From Sphaerulina vaccinii (taxonomy: Eukaryota; Ascomycota; Dothideomycetes; Mycosphaerellales; Mycosphaerellaceae): a DNA stretch of 64,000 nucleotides. The notes beneath the pieces were generated by a model that was given only the letters and a program-made list of their open reading frames with translations, was not told the origin of the DNA and did no database searches. The DNA is taken from NCBI GenBank assembly GCA_022570795.1, contig JAKUDP010000008.1, positions 930,001 through 994,000 of the forward strand. The letters run 5' to 3'. The position numbers and the translations under genes are program-made. Shown here one piece after another: positions 54,789 through 64,000 of the stretch; position 1 is the first letter of the stretch; the number at the start of each line of letters is the position of its first letter.

Positions 54789-55547
54789 CTTGACGTCGTT
54801 GGGTGGATGGTCTGGGTGATGAAGGCGGAACAGCAGCAGCGTCGCTTGTTTCGAGGTTCAAGTTGGAGATTCTGTCGTGGGCGCCAAGCACGTCAATTTT
54901 CGAACTAGCGTCGTTGCCTGAGGCGGCAAGAGCGACCCAACCTCGCAAACATTGAGAAGGAACAATACAACTTCACGCTTCATGCGTCTACACTTCTTCA
55001 CTCATCTCACGAACGCACAGAATAGCAGTACACCCTCGCTGTATACTGCTGTCAAAGTCTAAGTCTTACAGTCTCCAAGCTGGATCGCACAGTGACGGAC
55101 CATGCGACGCCTCCCCTACTCCTCATGGACGATACCACTAGCCTCAAGCAGCACTCATTTCCAAAGCACGCAGCCTTGTCACAAAGTGCCATGTACATTT
55201 CGTTGCTCGCAAGCCAGCAGCGACCGTGGTACGTGAACTTGTGATGTCTGCAATTGGACTGGAGTTCCCATGCAGCCAGGCCTCTCTATGCAGCGAAGAA
55301 TCATCGCCACACCCATCTCCAAGAGCCACCTCAACAACAAGGCAACGATCGATAATGGCCGAAGCCTGGAACTTGGGTTGTAGTTGGAAAGACAATGCGT
55401 CGCCCTGGCGGTTTGATGGACTCTTGGGCGCCATCAGCAATAGACCTAATCTCAATGAGACCCAGAAGGCTTTCAGGCGACAAGTTCAGCATGGAAAAGG
55501 TGTCGAAACAAATGCTTTTATTGGCCTATCGTCTCAACACCAGCCTC
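54789..55547. other. Intergenic region upstream of RPL19
   Basis: 759 bases, including the RPL19 promoter and 5' leader. Open frames up to about 112 codons have no motif. Confidence 0.5.
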
Positions 55548-56112
55548 TCACAAGTATCCACTAGCCTTCTTGTTGGCTTTCTCGATATCCCTAGCCAACT
55601 CCGCCTGTCGGATCGCACCTTCCACAATGAAGATATTGTCTCTAACGACCTTGATAATAACTCCAAGCTCGCCGATTCTGGCCTTGTAGTCATGAAGTGT
55701 GTTTCCATATCGCTTCCTCGTGCTGGGCTTGTGCGGATTGGGTAGGACTGTGTGAAGCGATACACCGTAGTCCGCAAGCTTGTAGTAGGCTTTCTGCTTG
55801 CATCTACCCAAGGTCAGCAAGTATCTCTGAAAGCTGCGCGAGGGCCTGGCAGTGCCTGTCGCTCAATGTGGCGGCGTGGTGGAATCGTGGAATCAGAGAT
55901 ACTTACTCCTCTCGGCAGTTCTCAAGTACCACCTCAGCATACTTTTCTGCCATCTGCGCATTCGACGTCGTAATGTGTTTCTCGATCCAAACGGAGAGGT
56001 CGTCGCCTTGATTGTCGATGCTGGAGCGACGTTTGATCAGGATTGCGATAATCTCCTCTCGGAAGCTTTCGTCAACTGTCGCCGCTTCCACGATCGCATC
56101 ATCATTGGCCAT
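55548..56112 (-). CDS. Small helical hypothetical protein
   Basis: Exons 56112-55907 and 55803-55548 around a 103-bp introner-like intron; 153 residues. Start MANDDAIVEAATVDES at 56112. The join reads NCREECKQKAYYKL in frame. The sequence is charged and helical (EIIAILIKRRSSIDN, MAEKYAEVVLENC, IRQAELARDIEKANKK) with no membrane segment or signal. I do not recognise the family. An upstream in-frame start at 56154 would add 14 residues encoded by part of another introner-like sequence and is less likely. Confidence 0.6.
55804..55906 (-). repeat. Introner-like intron with terminal inverted repeats
   Basis: 103 bp. The 5' end GTAAGTATCTCTGA is the reverse complement of TCAGAGATACTTGC near the 3' end, so the whole intron can fold into a hairpin. 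Shares TCAGAGATACTTGCTGACC with the other members. Confidence 0.85.
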
Positions 56113-56127
56113 ATTGGATTGTAGGTG

Positions 56128-56200
56128 TGTAGTGTCAATGAGAATCTCTGACAAAATGGAAAGCGAGATGCCCTTCGTGACGATTGGTTACTGCCATCTA
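56128..56200 (-). repeat. Decayed introner-like sequence before the small hypothetical gene
   Basis: On the minus strand GTAACC is followed by GGGCATCTCGCTTTCC and TTGTCAGAGATTCTC, similar to the shared blocks. It may be a 5'-UTR intron; no clear acceptor is seen before the ATG. Confidence 0.45.
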
Positions 56201-56312
56201 TGGTATCTATGGAAGGTACATTCGACCCCAGGCTGCCACTCCCGACATCGAGTGTGCTGTCATTCACTTCTGCTTCACTTCTGCTTCACTTCCGTTGAGT
56301 CATAAGCCGGTA

Positions 56313-58127
56313 TCACACAGGATTCCATCGGCCTCGCGCAGAGTCCGAGCCCCATTCAGCCTCTGGCAATGGAGTATTGACGCCGCTCCGGTCTTCGACT
56401 GGACTGTTCATACCACTCCTGTCTTCCAGCGGAGTGTTCCCGCCGCTCTGAGATGGTCGTCGAGATGGCAGTTTGGACTGAACACCCAACAACTCCCAGT
56501 CCTGCTTCTTACGTTCATCATTCACATCATCACTATTCGAGATCTGCCCAATAGTAGAGCTCTTCTTGCTTCCATTGTCCGTGACGAACCAGCAAAGCAG
56601 AAGGCAGACTGAGAGCATCATGGACGACGCATAGAAGACCCATGCCAAGGCTACAGATGCCGCGTCTTGGACTGCTTCTTTCTGGTCGGGATCCAGATGT
56701 TCAGTCGCAGTACTGAGGTTGCCGCCAGCCAAGTATTGCAAGTGAGGCGGCAACTTTGCTCTCATGTTCGCAGTCACGACGGCATAACTGATAGCAGTTC
56801 CAAGTGCACCCCCGAAGAACCGTAGAACATTCCTGGTACCGACAGCCACAGCTTTCGTCTCACTGTTTACAGCACTAGAGAGTGCGACCACGGAGTTCTG
56901 GAAGACAGAGCCTGTGCCAAGGCCAACGAAGATGCCAAAGGTCAGCACAAGGTATGGTACTTGTGCCAGTGCCTCCCAGCCAAGTAGTGCCATTGCGATA
57001 GTCCATATCGTGAAGCCAAGTGCCATCACAACTGAATAGCTTCGTTGTCCTTTGTTCTTGAGATGTACCACCAGCTGTGCCGACGCAGCAGACACGATGC
57101 CATGTGTGACGAAGTATGGTACCATAGTGACTGCTGCCAAGATGGCCTTGATGTCTCTCAGGATCTGGAGCTGGAATGGCGTGAAGTAGATGAAGGTGTA
57201 GAACGCTGCTCCAAAGAAGATGTTTTGTAATAAGAGAGCAGCGATCATGGGGTTCCGGAATAGGCTAAATGGAATGATAGGCCGTACTTGTTGTAGTGAT
57301 GACTGTCCCGAGATGTATCTCCGAATATCGAATGGTTGAGTGAAGCCGAAGTAGAGAAAGACTGCACCAGATACTGCTGTGAGTGCTGCCAGGACACCCA
57401 TGATGGTCGCGGTAAGCTTGTCATATCTGCAAAGCAGCAAAAGGCCAGGGACGATGCATCCAATGCCGGAAAGGATGCCGAGAAAATCGATGGTCATGAG
57501 ACGATCTCCCAATTGCTTTCTGGTTGGACTGGCTTTGTGCGGTGGGAGGAATGATAGTACCATGGCAGCGCCAAGTGCAGCGATGCCAGCTTCCACATAG
57601 TACAAGTATTGCCACTTCTTGATCGGATGACTGGCCAGTGCAGCGCCGCCCACAGCTCCAATGATGCTGCCAATAGCCACAGAGCCACCTTGCATTCCTT
57701 GGAAGTTGAGTCGTCTCCTCTCTGGTAAGATGTCGTTCTGTGCAACGTTGACGAGATTCGTTGTTGATCCGAAGGCGATGCCGGAGAAGCAGCGTATAAC
57801 GACGAATATGGCCGCACTCGAGGTGTACACGCAAAGAGCACATCCGATCGAGGTGAAGAACAGCAGCACGACCGAGAAGAGGAGCATGTTTCGACGCGGG
57901 AAGATGTCGCTCAGATAGCCCAATATGCACTGACCGACTGTAGCTCCGATGAGTTGTGCTGTAGGTGACCAGCTGATGATTGAAGAATCATAGTAGTGAT
58001 CCATGACTTCTTCTAGGACGAAGGCAATCCCCACGATGTCCGTGAAGGCCGCGATATTGGAGACATTGAGAGATAGTACTGCTCGCCATAGAGGGCCGCC
58101 GTTCAGGTATTTGCTCTTGACTTGCAT
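56313..58127 (-). CDS. MFS transporter, DHA2-like, 14 helices
   Basis: Intronless proton-coupled exporter of 604 residues starting MQVKSKYLNGGPLW at 58127. The frame continues open upstream to an ATG at 58364, but that would add 79 polar residues without family resemblance. Visible MFS features: the first helix with SNIAAFTDIVGIAFVLEEVM, the motif A loop GYLSDIFPRRNMLLFS, IRCFSGIAFGSTTNLVNVAQ and a motif C-like GSIIGAVGGAAL, then further helices to about residue 525. The C-terminal tail is cytosolic and has a repeated DRSG(M/V)N(S/T)P motif, possibly phosphorylated. Substrate unknown. It lacks the long N-tail of the transporter at 17-19 kb and is not a recent duplicate of it. Confidence 0.88.
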   Translation of the reverse strand: MQVKSKYLNGGPLWRAVLSLNVSNIAAFTDIVGIAFVLEEVMDHYYDSSIISWSPTAQLIGATVGQCILGYLSDIFPRRNMLLFSVVLLFFTSIGCALCVYTSSAAIFVVIRCFSGIAFGSTTNLVNVAQNDILPERRRLNFQGMQGGSVAIGSIIGAVGGAALASHPIKKWQYLYYVEAGIAALGAAMVLSFLPPHKASPTRKQLGDRLMTIDFLGILSGIGCIVPGLLLLCRYDKLTATIMGVLAALTAVSGAVFLYFGFTQPFDIRRYISGQSSLQQVRPIIPFSLFRNPMIAALLLQNIFFGAAFYTFIYFTPFQLQILRDIKAILAAVTMVPYFVTHGIVSAASAQLVVHLKNKGQRSYSVVMALGFTIWTIAMALLGWEALAQVPYLVLTFGIFVGLGTGSVFQNSVVALSSAVNSETKAVAVGTRNVLRFFGGALGTAISYAVVTANMRAKLPPHLQYLAGGNLSTATEHLDPDQKEAVQDAASVALAWVFYASSMMLSVCLLLCWFVTDNGSKKSSTIGQISNSDDVNDERKKQDWELLGVQSKLPSRRPSQSGGNTPLEDRSGMNSPVEDRSGVNTPLPEAEWGSDSARGRWNPV

Positions 58128-59480
58128 TTTCGTGGTCGGGTGCTTCTTGGGCAAGCATTCTTGCGAACAGTCGGTGTCCAAGGTAAATAATAGTAGTTGT
58201 CGCCGTTGAGATGTGCGTTCTTCTGTTGATATGCATCTACCATTAGCCACGTTATCCGCCTCCTGAAGCTGGTCAATTTCCCTGTCACCACGTGGCCTTG
58301 GCTCGAAGCTGATATGGTGTTGATCAATTGCACAGGTTACACAGTTATCTGTGTCGCCGATCATAGCTCTTTAAATGCTTGCTAGAAGGCATAGGCTCTG
58401 CATCTAGTGTTGAGTTGGGAAGCTACTGTCCGACTCCTGAAGTAAGAACGTGCCAAGAACGCGATGAAAGTCAATATCCTTACTGGGACATCAGACAGGC
58501 CAACCATAACATAGAAAGTGCGGCCGCCCCGGATCTTGATAAGTGTCTGACAATTTGCCGGCGAATTATCACTTCTTTCACTCAAATCTCATGCCAAGTC
58601 TATGGCGCGGTGCTTCGAGTGCGTATGCATGCTTGGCTGCTTGGCTACGGGTTTTGATGGACAGCATGTAATTGGGTGCGGACTCATTCGTATTCGATAG
58701 TGTCGCAAATAGACCTTACGCGCCGCCGCAGTAGTGGTGCTCTCGAACGCAGAGATGAAACAAATGTAGAGACTCCAGTATCACAGTGCTCTAGTCACAG
58801 AGACGGCCAGACGCGTTCAGCGCACAGAACATACGAGGCCCTAGAATCATGCGTTTTATTCGACACATCTGGAACATGGTAATTCTGTGATGCTCCCAAT
58901 GTTTCGTGATGGTGATGCCCTGTGGTTGCGGCTTGGGTGCCGCGTCAGCCTTGTGCTCCAATCGCGGACAGTGAACCGTCTACTGCCGCAACAATCCTTG
59001 AGCTCGTCCCGAACCTATTCACAATCTCCAAACTATCGGATCTCCTCACTTTCACTTCCTGCGTGAAGAAGTGCGATGCTGAACACGAGCATTCTGTGAG
59101 TCTCGATCATCGCATTTGTGCAGAGGCTGCACATGCTTTGCGTCGCCCAGGATGTGTTCATCTCATGACTCCAGTTTGAGAACACTTGCTACTGCAACTA
59201 TCGATTGTGTCCAGCTCATGCGTGGTGAATTGGCTGAGGTGTTAGTGTGTTCACGCTCTGCAGCTCGCTGTGTGTTGCTGAGTACAAGAGATTGCTTGCG
59301 TGGTATGTTGCCCTCGAGCTAGAACGTCATGCATGCCATATTTGTGGATGTTGAGCTGCATTCCTTAGAAATACAGAAATCCGCACAAAAGAGCTCAGAA
59401 ATCCAGATACTCAGTGCTTTAAAGGTCAGTGACCAATTTGCGAACCTACCTATCCTGCTTACTTCGAACCAAGCTCAAAG
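58128..59480. other. Divergent intergenic region
   Basis: 1.35 kb between the MFS gene and the epimerase-like gene. Open frames up to about 92 codons have no motif. Likely both promoters. Confidence 0.5.
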
Positions 59481-60542
59481 ATGGCACCAAAGATCTTCCT
59501 CACCGGTGGCACTGGATACATTGGTGGAAGCGTGCTCGACAGCCTGGTGAAACGAAATCCAGAGTACGCGATCACGGCTCTACTGCGAAATCCGCCGCAG
59601 CACTTCGCACAGCATTATCCCGAGGTCAAGGTGGTTCGTGGAGACTATGACAGCGTTGAATTGTTGGAACCTGCTGCAGCAGAGGCAGATGTGGTCGTGC
59701 ATAACGGCAATAGCGACCACGAGCCTAGCATTCGAGCCATTGTACGCGGTCTTGTCAAATCTGGCCAGCAAAAGTTCTTGATCCACTTGAGTGGTACGGG
59801 CATCATCGCTGACTGGCGAGACCCAACACACGTTGGACGACTGAATCCCAAAGTCTGGTCCGACATTCATGACATCGATGAGATTACCTCAAGACCAGAT
59901 GGAGAGCTGCATCGACACACAGACAAGTTCCTGCAGGAGTCGGCTAGAGCGCATGGGAAAGAGGTCAAGATCGCTATCATGTGTCCACCCGACATATATG
60001 ACAAAGGAAGTGGGCCAGGTCGCACCCAGAGCGTGTACATCCCATCGTTCTACGATGAGACCAAGAGTATCGGCGCTCCATTCTATGGAGGTGATGGACT
60101 GAACACTCGTAGCTGGGTGCACATCGATGATCTAGTCCAGCTGTACGGAAAGCTGGTAGAGGCTGCAGTTGCTGGTGGAGGTTCGGCTGATTGGGGTATT
60201 GAAGTGCGCACACCCACATTATCGACACTTGTACCGGACGCTAATGGACTGTAGGGATACTACTTCGCAGCTTCGCAAGAACATGCGCAGATCGACCTCG
60301 CCAAAGCCGCTGGGCAGATCTTGAAGAAGCATGGCTTGGTGCAGGAGTCCGAGCCGAAAGAAGTGTCACTTGATCGGGTGGATGTGATGATGAGCCACTG
60401 GGGGCATCCGCATCTTGGTACGTATATGTTTGCTGCCAATTCGCGCTCCAGAGCAGATCGTGCAACAGCAAAGCTCGGCTACAGTCCAAAGTCCCCTGGT
60501 TTGCTAGAAACATTAGAGAGCGACTTGCTGGCATGCAAGTAA
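59481..60542 (+). CDS. NAD(P)-binding epimerase/dehydratase-like protein
   Basis: Extended short-chain dehydrogenase-type Rossmann protein, cytosolic. Exons 59481-60203 and 60255-60542 around a 51-bp intron with an unusual GTGCGC donor, GCTAAT branch and TAG; 336 residues. The N-terminus has the dinucleotide motif KIFLTGGTGYIGGSVLDSL, then ITALLRNP and DVVVHNGNSDH. Joining the exons gives ADWGIEGYYFAASQEHAQ, the segment expected in this fungal group. An alternative GTATTG donor three codons earlier would break the frame. The classical YXXXK is not obvious in the usual place, as in many atypical members. Substrate unknown. Confidence 0.85.
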
Positions 60543-60733
60543 TGCGGGTTTCCTTGGATCACAGGTATGGACTATCGCCTAGCACAGTGTGCCGTCGATA
60601 AGTAGTCTCCATGTCGTGCATAGCTGTCATATTCAACCAATACGGCACGCACGTCAAGGCTGTTCCCTGTTGTGACTGCGACTGCAATATTCATGGCTCA
60701 TGTGGATCTTACGGCAATGCAGCACCCTGCAAA

Positions 60734-62059
60734 TCAACCAGGGACATCGTCCTCGACTTCAGCTTCGACATTCGACCCTATCACAGTTCGCGGTTGACTG
60801 CTTTCTTCTACTGCACTCGGCGGTGAATTGTGCGCATCCCCTGCGCTTTGTGTCGTAGTTCCCATGTCTGCTGCACTTGGCGTCGGGTCGCCCATATCTG
60901 CTGCGAGTGGTTGCGAGTCGCCTACGTCTGCGGCGCCATGTGTCGGATCGCTCACTTCTATTGGGACGTCCTGGCTGGGCTCACTAGTCAAAGGCCCACC
61001 TGAAGAACTGGACGCTGCGATCTTCTTGCTCTTCGCATTCGCATACTTCCCACTTTTAACGTACTTCTTCCTCGTCTTGAGAGCACCAGGAGCTTGACCT
61101 TCGAAGCCAACACGAGCACCAATCGCTTCGCGGCCTGGTCTACCTCCTGTAGGAGCATCATCGTCGGATTCCCTGCCTGTTTCGGCAGCTGTCAAACGTT
61201 TCCGACGCTTGCGTGAACCCCCGATTTCGACAGCTTCTTCATCGTCGTTTTTCCTTTTCGCAGCATCTGCTGCTTTGGCACGCTTCTTTAGCTCATCCTT
61301 GTTAGATGGTTCCTGATGATACTTGATACTGAAAATTGGCAAAGGATCTGTCTCGCCTTTCTTGAGCTTGATCTGGGACAAGCGCTCAAGGAATGATGCT
61401 TGCGTCTCAGCTGTAAGGTTCTTGCAAAGCTCGCGCGGTATCACCAAAGGCTGTGTGGTTGATCCAGATGGGCCTGAAGCTGCCTGCTGTTCTATAGTCC
61501 CATTCTCGTCAGGAGCAGCAGCATTGAATCGATCCCCGTCTGCGCTAAAGTCCTTCTGCGTGAGAGTGATTGGCTTTCCAATCAGCCTGGTTTGTGAAAG
61601 TCCAACAATATCGAGGACAGTTCCAGCGCGTCGCGGCTTTGGGGTGACGCCAGCCTGAGAGACGTGAAATTGAGTGCCAAGGTCTGTACTCCAGTAGCAG
61701 CTGTAGATGCCATCGTCGAATTTCACCGATGGGTTTCTGGTGTGTAGGTCGATGACTTGCAATGCGGTTCTCGGTTTTGTGCTCACTGCATGTCGATTGG
61801 GTGGCGGTTCTTCAATAGTCGCGTTTTCGTCCTGCGCGTCTCCACTTGGTAACTGCTCTGCAGCTTTGATGCCCGCGTGATTGTCTGAAACGGTATCATA
61901 CTTGCGCACTAACGCGTCGGGTACATGCGTGGTCAGGTCCAGCGTGAAATACAGGTCCTCGGTCTCGTTGGCATCGTACTCATACTCCCAGTCCGAGTCG
62001 ACTGCATCTCCTGCAGCTGGCACCTGCGCGGCTCCAGCGTGATGTTGCGGTTGGCCCAT
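60734..62059 (-). CDS. TFIIIC subunit with triple-barrel domain
   Basis: Likely the tau55/GTF3C6-type subunit of RNA polymerase III factor TFIIIC, nuclear. Intronless, 441 residues from MGQPQHHAGAAQ at 62059. The N-terminal triple-barrel domain is seen from DANETEDLYFTLDLTTHVP through NPSVKFDDGIYSCYWSTDLG to about residue 190, including TALQVIDLHTRNPSV. A Lys/Arg-rich region follows (GGSRKRRKRLTAAE and KTRKKYVKSGKYANAKSKK). The C-terminal tail is disordered with four imperfect repeats of AADMGD-type sequence (60,830-60,950), expanded in DNA as GTCGG/TCGCC/TCTGC units. The assignment is to the TFIIIC triple-barrel family; exact subunit naming in fungi varies. Confidence 0.8.
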   Translation of the reverse strand: MGQPQHHAGAAQVPAAGDAVDSDWEYEYDANETEDLYFTLDLTTHVPDALVRKYDTVSDNHAGIKAAEQLPSGDAQDENATIEEPPPNRHAVSTKPRTALQVIDLHTRNPSVKFDDGIYSCYWSTDLGTQFHVSQAGVTPKPRRAGTVLDIVGLSQTRLIGKPITLTQKDFSADGDRFNAAAPDENGTIEQQAASGPSGSTTQPLVIPRELCKNLTAETQASFLERLSQIKLKKGETDPLPIFSIKYHQEPSNKDELKKRAKAADAAKRKNDDEEAVEIGGSRKRRKRLTAAETGRESDDDAPTGGRPGREAIGARVGFEGQAPGALKTRKKYVKSGKYANAKSKKIAASSSSGGPLTSEPSQDVPIEVSDPTHGAADVGDSQPLAADMGDPTPSAADMGTTTQSAGDAHNSPPSAVEESSQPRTVIGSNVEAEVEDDVPG

Positions 62060-63224
62060 CGATAGATTGTCGAGGTGATGTTGTGTCGAAGGATGGAAGA
62101 ACGTAGCAAGCGTCACTAGCCACTGGCGGCAAGTGCAGATCTTGGCGGCTGCTATTTTCGGCAGGAACGAGATTGCACGCCCGCGACACCACCATCACTT
62201 CTCACCACACACACAGAGCCTTGGAGGCCGTACAGCATACCAGTCGTCGATATTGATATGAGAAGTTGACAAAATGCAGTCCACGATTGGACTCGTTCGG
62301 CAAGCTCTATCTGTGGCTATCTGCACGTGCTACCGGGCATCTCCAAACGGACCAAACCTTGCCGAGTCGGTCTAACAAGCCAGACGATCACGAGGTTCTT
62401 CCACAACCAATACCATTGCGTATTGGCGGACATCGGCCGCAGTCATTGGCTGTCAAAGACACCACCAGATCAACAAGCATTCCCTACAGTTTGTGGCGGA
62501 TAAAGGCGTCTTGTTTGTACTCCGGCTGCCGAAGAATTGTACCATGGTGGAGGAGTTCTTCAATCGCTATTCAGGGACGCTTGCTTTGTTCTCACTTCAT
62601 GCTGTGTAACACGCCTTACACGAACATCCCAGCAGATCCTCGTCCGCCTTACGCAGATCCAGTTCCAGAGCATCCAACTGTTCCCAAAGTGGGTCAAACT
62701 CAACACAACTCAAAAAGGCTTACCAAGACCAAAACCCCGGCCTTGCACAACTCCGGCCAGCAACCTCGCTGCAGAGCGACTTGTACGACGTCACGCACCT
62801 CTGGCACTCTGCTTCTTCTCTTCCGCGACATCCCTCGTGCCGTGCAGTGCCATTCTCGTCTAATACCATTCGAGCCTGCTCAGTGCAGTCAGCATTCGCT
62901 CTTAGTGGCCAGGAACAGTGCACCGCTGACGCTCTGTTTCCGAGTCCCGTGGCATTATTACCTTAGTACTGGACTCTTCCCACATCGTACCACACCTGGG
63001 CACACTACAACCACACCTCTTCCGATTGTCCATTCACTTGCATTGTAGCGTTCTGCGAGAATACCATACTGTCTACAACGTATACAACGCATTTCCCACC
63101 ACAGCGAGGCCGACCTGAGCGCAGTGCGCCGAACCCCACCAAATCCGAGTATCTATGAGTCGATAGCCGATCCCGCGGCAGCGATAAGTGCGTGGTCAGC
63201 ATCTCACTTCTGGCACATCTCAAC
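62060..63224. other. Divergent intergenic region
   Basis: 1.17 kb between the divergent TFIIIC subunit and VPS62-like genes. A 260-codon plus-strand frame (62266-63048) has mixed Thr/Pro/Arg composition and no domain; I regard it as chance. Holds both promoters. Confidence 0.5.
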
Positions 63225-64000
63225 ATGCCCGTGAAACGGCCCTCTGGTCGACGATGCTTTGGCTGGTTCATTGCAGTGGCTTTGGTGTACATTCTGTTCT
63301 GCTTGCTGGGCGTACAGATTGACAAGACAACCGATGAACGCGAGTTGAGAGAAAGCGCGGCTTGGATCCGAACGAGCAAGAGTTGGCTCGACCGGCAAGC
63401 ATGTCGGTGGATAGGACTCTGCGGTGCGATACATTTAGTAAAGACAAGCGCATGGACTTCGTCAAGTATAAAAGACTACCTACCGGCCTCACAAGTCGAC
63501 CCATCATCATGGTGGACATCTGGTGAGGACGACCCGGACTCGTGGTCTAAGGAAGAACGAGCACGGCGCGAAATACCACAGTATGTGCTGGATCATGCAC
63601 CTTATGTGCATCTCTTTTCTGGCGAGCAATTTTGGCCTTGCGACATTGGCGAACACCTGACACACACCTCACCTTTCCTAAACTATACGAAGATTCTGGA
63701 TCTGCAGGAAGACCGCAATCTCACCAATCTTAATGAGCTCAACGACTACAAAGACGGACAACATAGCAGGTATATGTACCTACACAGCGATGACAATCCT
63801 GAAGAAAGGCCCGAGTGGCTGGTAGGCGGGAAGAACATTCCCAGAATGCCCGAATCCTGGGATGGCGGCGATGGCGAGTGGGATGCTCCACTACCCGATC
63901 TTGATGATCTCAAGGATCATGACCTGGAGTCATTCAAACAGAAAGCGCTGGATGACGCTCTTACGAAACAAACGCCTTCGACAGAGAATTCTGCGCAAAG
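63225..64000 (+). CDS. VPS62-like vacuolar sorting protein (3' end beyond window)
   Basis: The first 258 codons are open to the window end. MPVKRPSGRRCFGWF is followed by a hydrophobic helix (FIAVALVYILFCLLGVQ), a signal anchor that would place the protein in the secretory pathway. The following luminal part matches the Vps62/TDA6 family of fungi: PQYVLDHAPYVHLFSGEQFW, then PCDIGEHLTHTSPFLN, NLTNLNELNDY and RPEWLVGGKNIPR. In yeast the family is linked to vacuolar protein sorting, but the molecular role is unclear. Start 63225 is the first ATG of the frame. Asn-X-Thr sites are present. C-terminal half not seen. Confidence 0.8.
   Translation, partial: MPVKRPSGRRCFGWFIAVALVYILFCLLGVQIDKTTDERELRESAAWIRTSKSWLDRQACRWIGLCGAIHLVKTSAWTSSSIKDYLPASQVDPSSWWTSGEDDPDSWSKEERARREIPQYVLDHAPYVHLFSGEQFWPCDIGEHLTHTSPFLNYTKILDLQEDRNLTNLNELNDYKDGQHSRYMYLHSDDNPEERPEWLVGGKNIPRMPESWDGGDGEWDAPLPDLDDLKDHDLESFKQKALDDALTKQTPSTENSAQ

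Noticed and set aside
62266..63048. 260-codon plus-strand open frame between divergent genes
   Set aside because: No domain, unusual Thr/Pro/Arg composition and position in a shared promoter region; GC-rich DNA here gives such frames by chance.
1..64000. tRNA, rRNA or CRISPR loci
   Set aside because: No cloverleaf with a GGTTCGA-type arm, no rRNA stretch and no spacer-repeat array was found; the 73-bp array has no unique spacers.

Overview
The window is nuclear DNA of a filamentous ascomycete, most likely a dothideomycete of the Mycosphaerellaceae type. The reasons are mostly 45-60 bp GT-AG introns with CTAAC/CTGAC-like branch sites, typical Pezizomycotina gene families, an 11 kb AT-rich block with the signature of repeat-induced point mutation (RIP), and a family of introner-like introns of the kind reported from Dothideomycetes. 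Closer species placement is not possible from sequence alone.

Layout. 1-19.4 kb is gene-rich: partial VMA12, COQ1, an ankyrin protein, a Zn2Cys6 regulator, an F-box-like protein, CFT2 (CPSF100), three poorly known genes and a DHA2-type MFS transporter. 19.9-31.7 kb is a nest of dead mobile DNA: a Tc1/mariner-type transposase relic (minus strand), then plus-strand relics of a RecQ-like helicase, a DUF6589-like protein and one unrecognised protein, with an 11-12 copy 73-bp tandem array between helicase and DUF6589 relics. All frames are interrupted almost only by TAG/TAA, as C-to-T/G-to-A decay predicts. 32.7-39.6 kb holds a catalase-like haem protein, two divergent regulator genes (one with only a zinc cluster, one with only a middle homology region) and a GMC oxidoreductase, a plausible small redox group. 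39.9-64 kb returns to mainly housekeeping genes: COQ9, RAD54, a fungal transcription-factor-domain protein, cytochrome b561, a 2H phosphoesterase, RPL19, a second DHA2 MFS transporter, an NAD(P)-binding epimerase-like protein, a TFIIIC triple-barrel subunit and the start of a VPS62-like gene. Among them are a recently broken F-box-like gene and a small gene frameshifted by an 11-bp duplication.

How the genes relate. COQ1 and COQ9 both serve mitochondrial ubiquinone synthesis but lie 40 kb apart with no shared control visible. The most unusual features are the helicase/DUF6589 relic pair, and six related introner-like sequences (45.8-56.2 kb), one with terminal inverted repeats, sitting in RAD54, the 2H phosphoesterase gene and a small unknown gene, always in the sense orientation.
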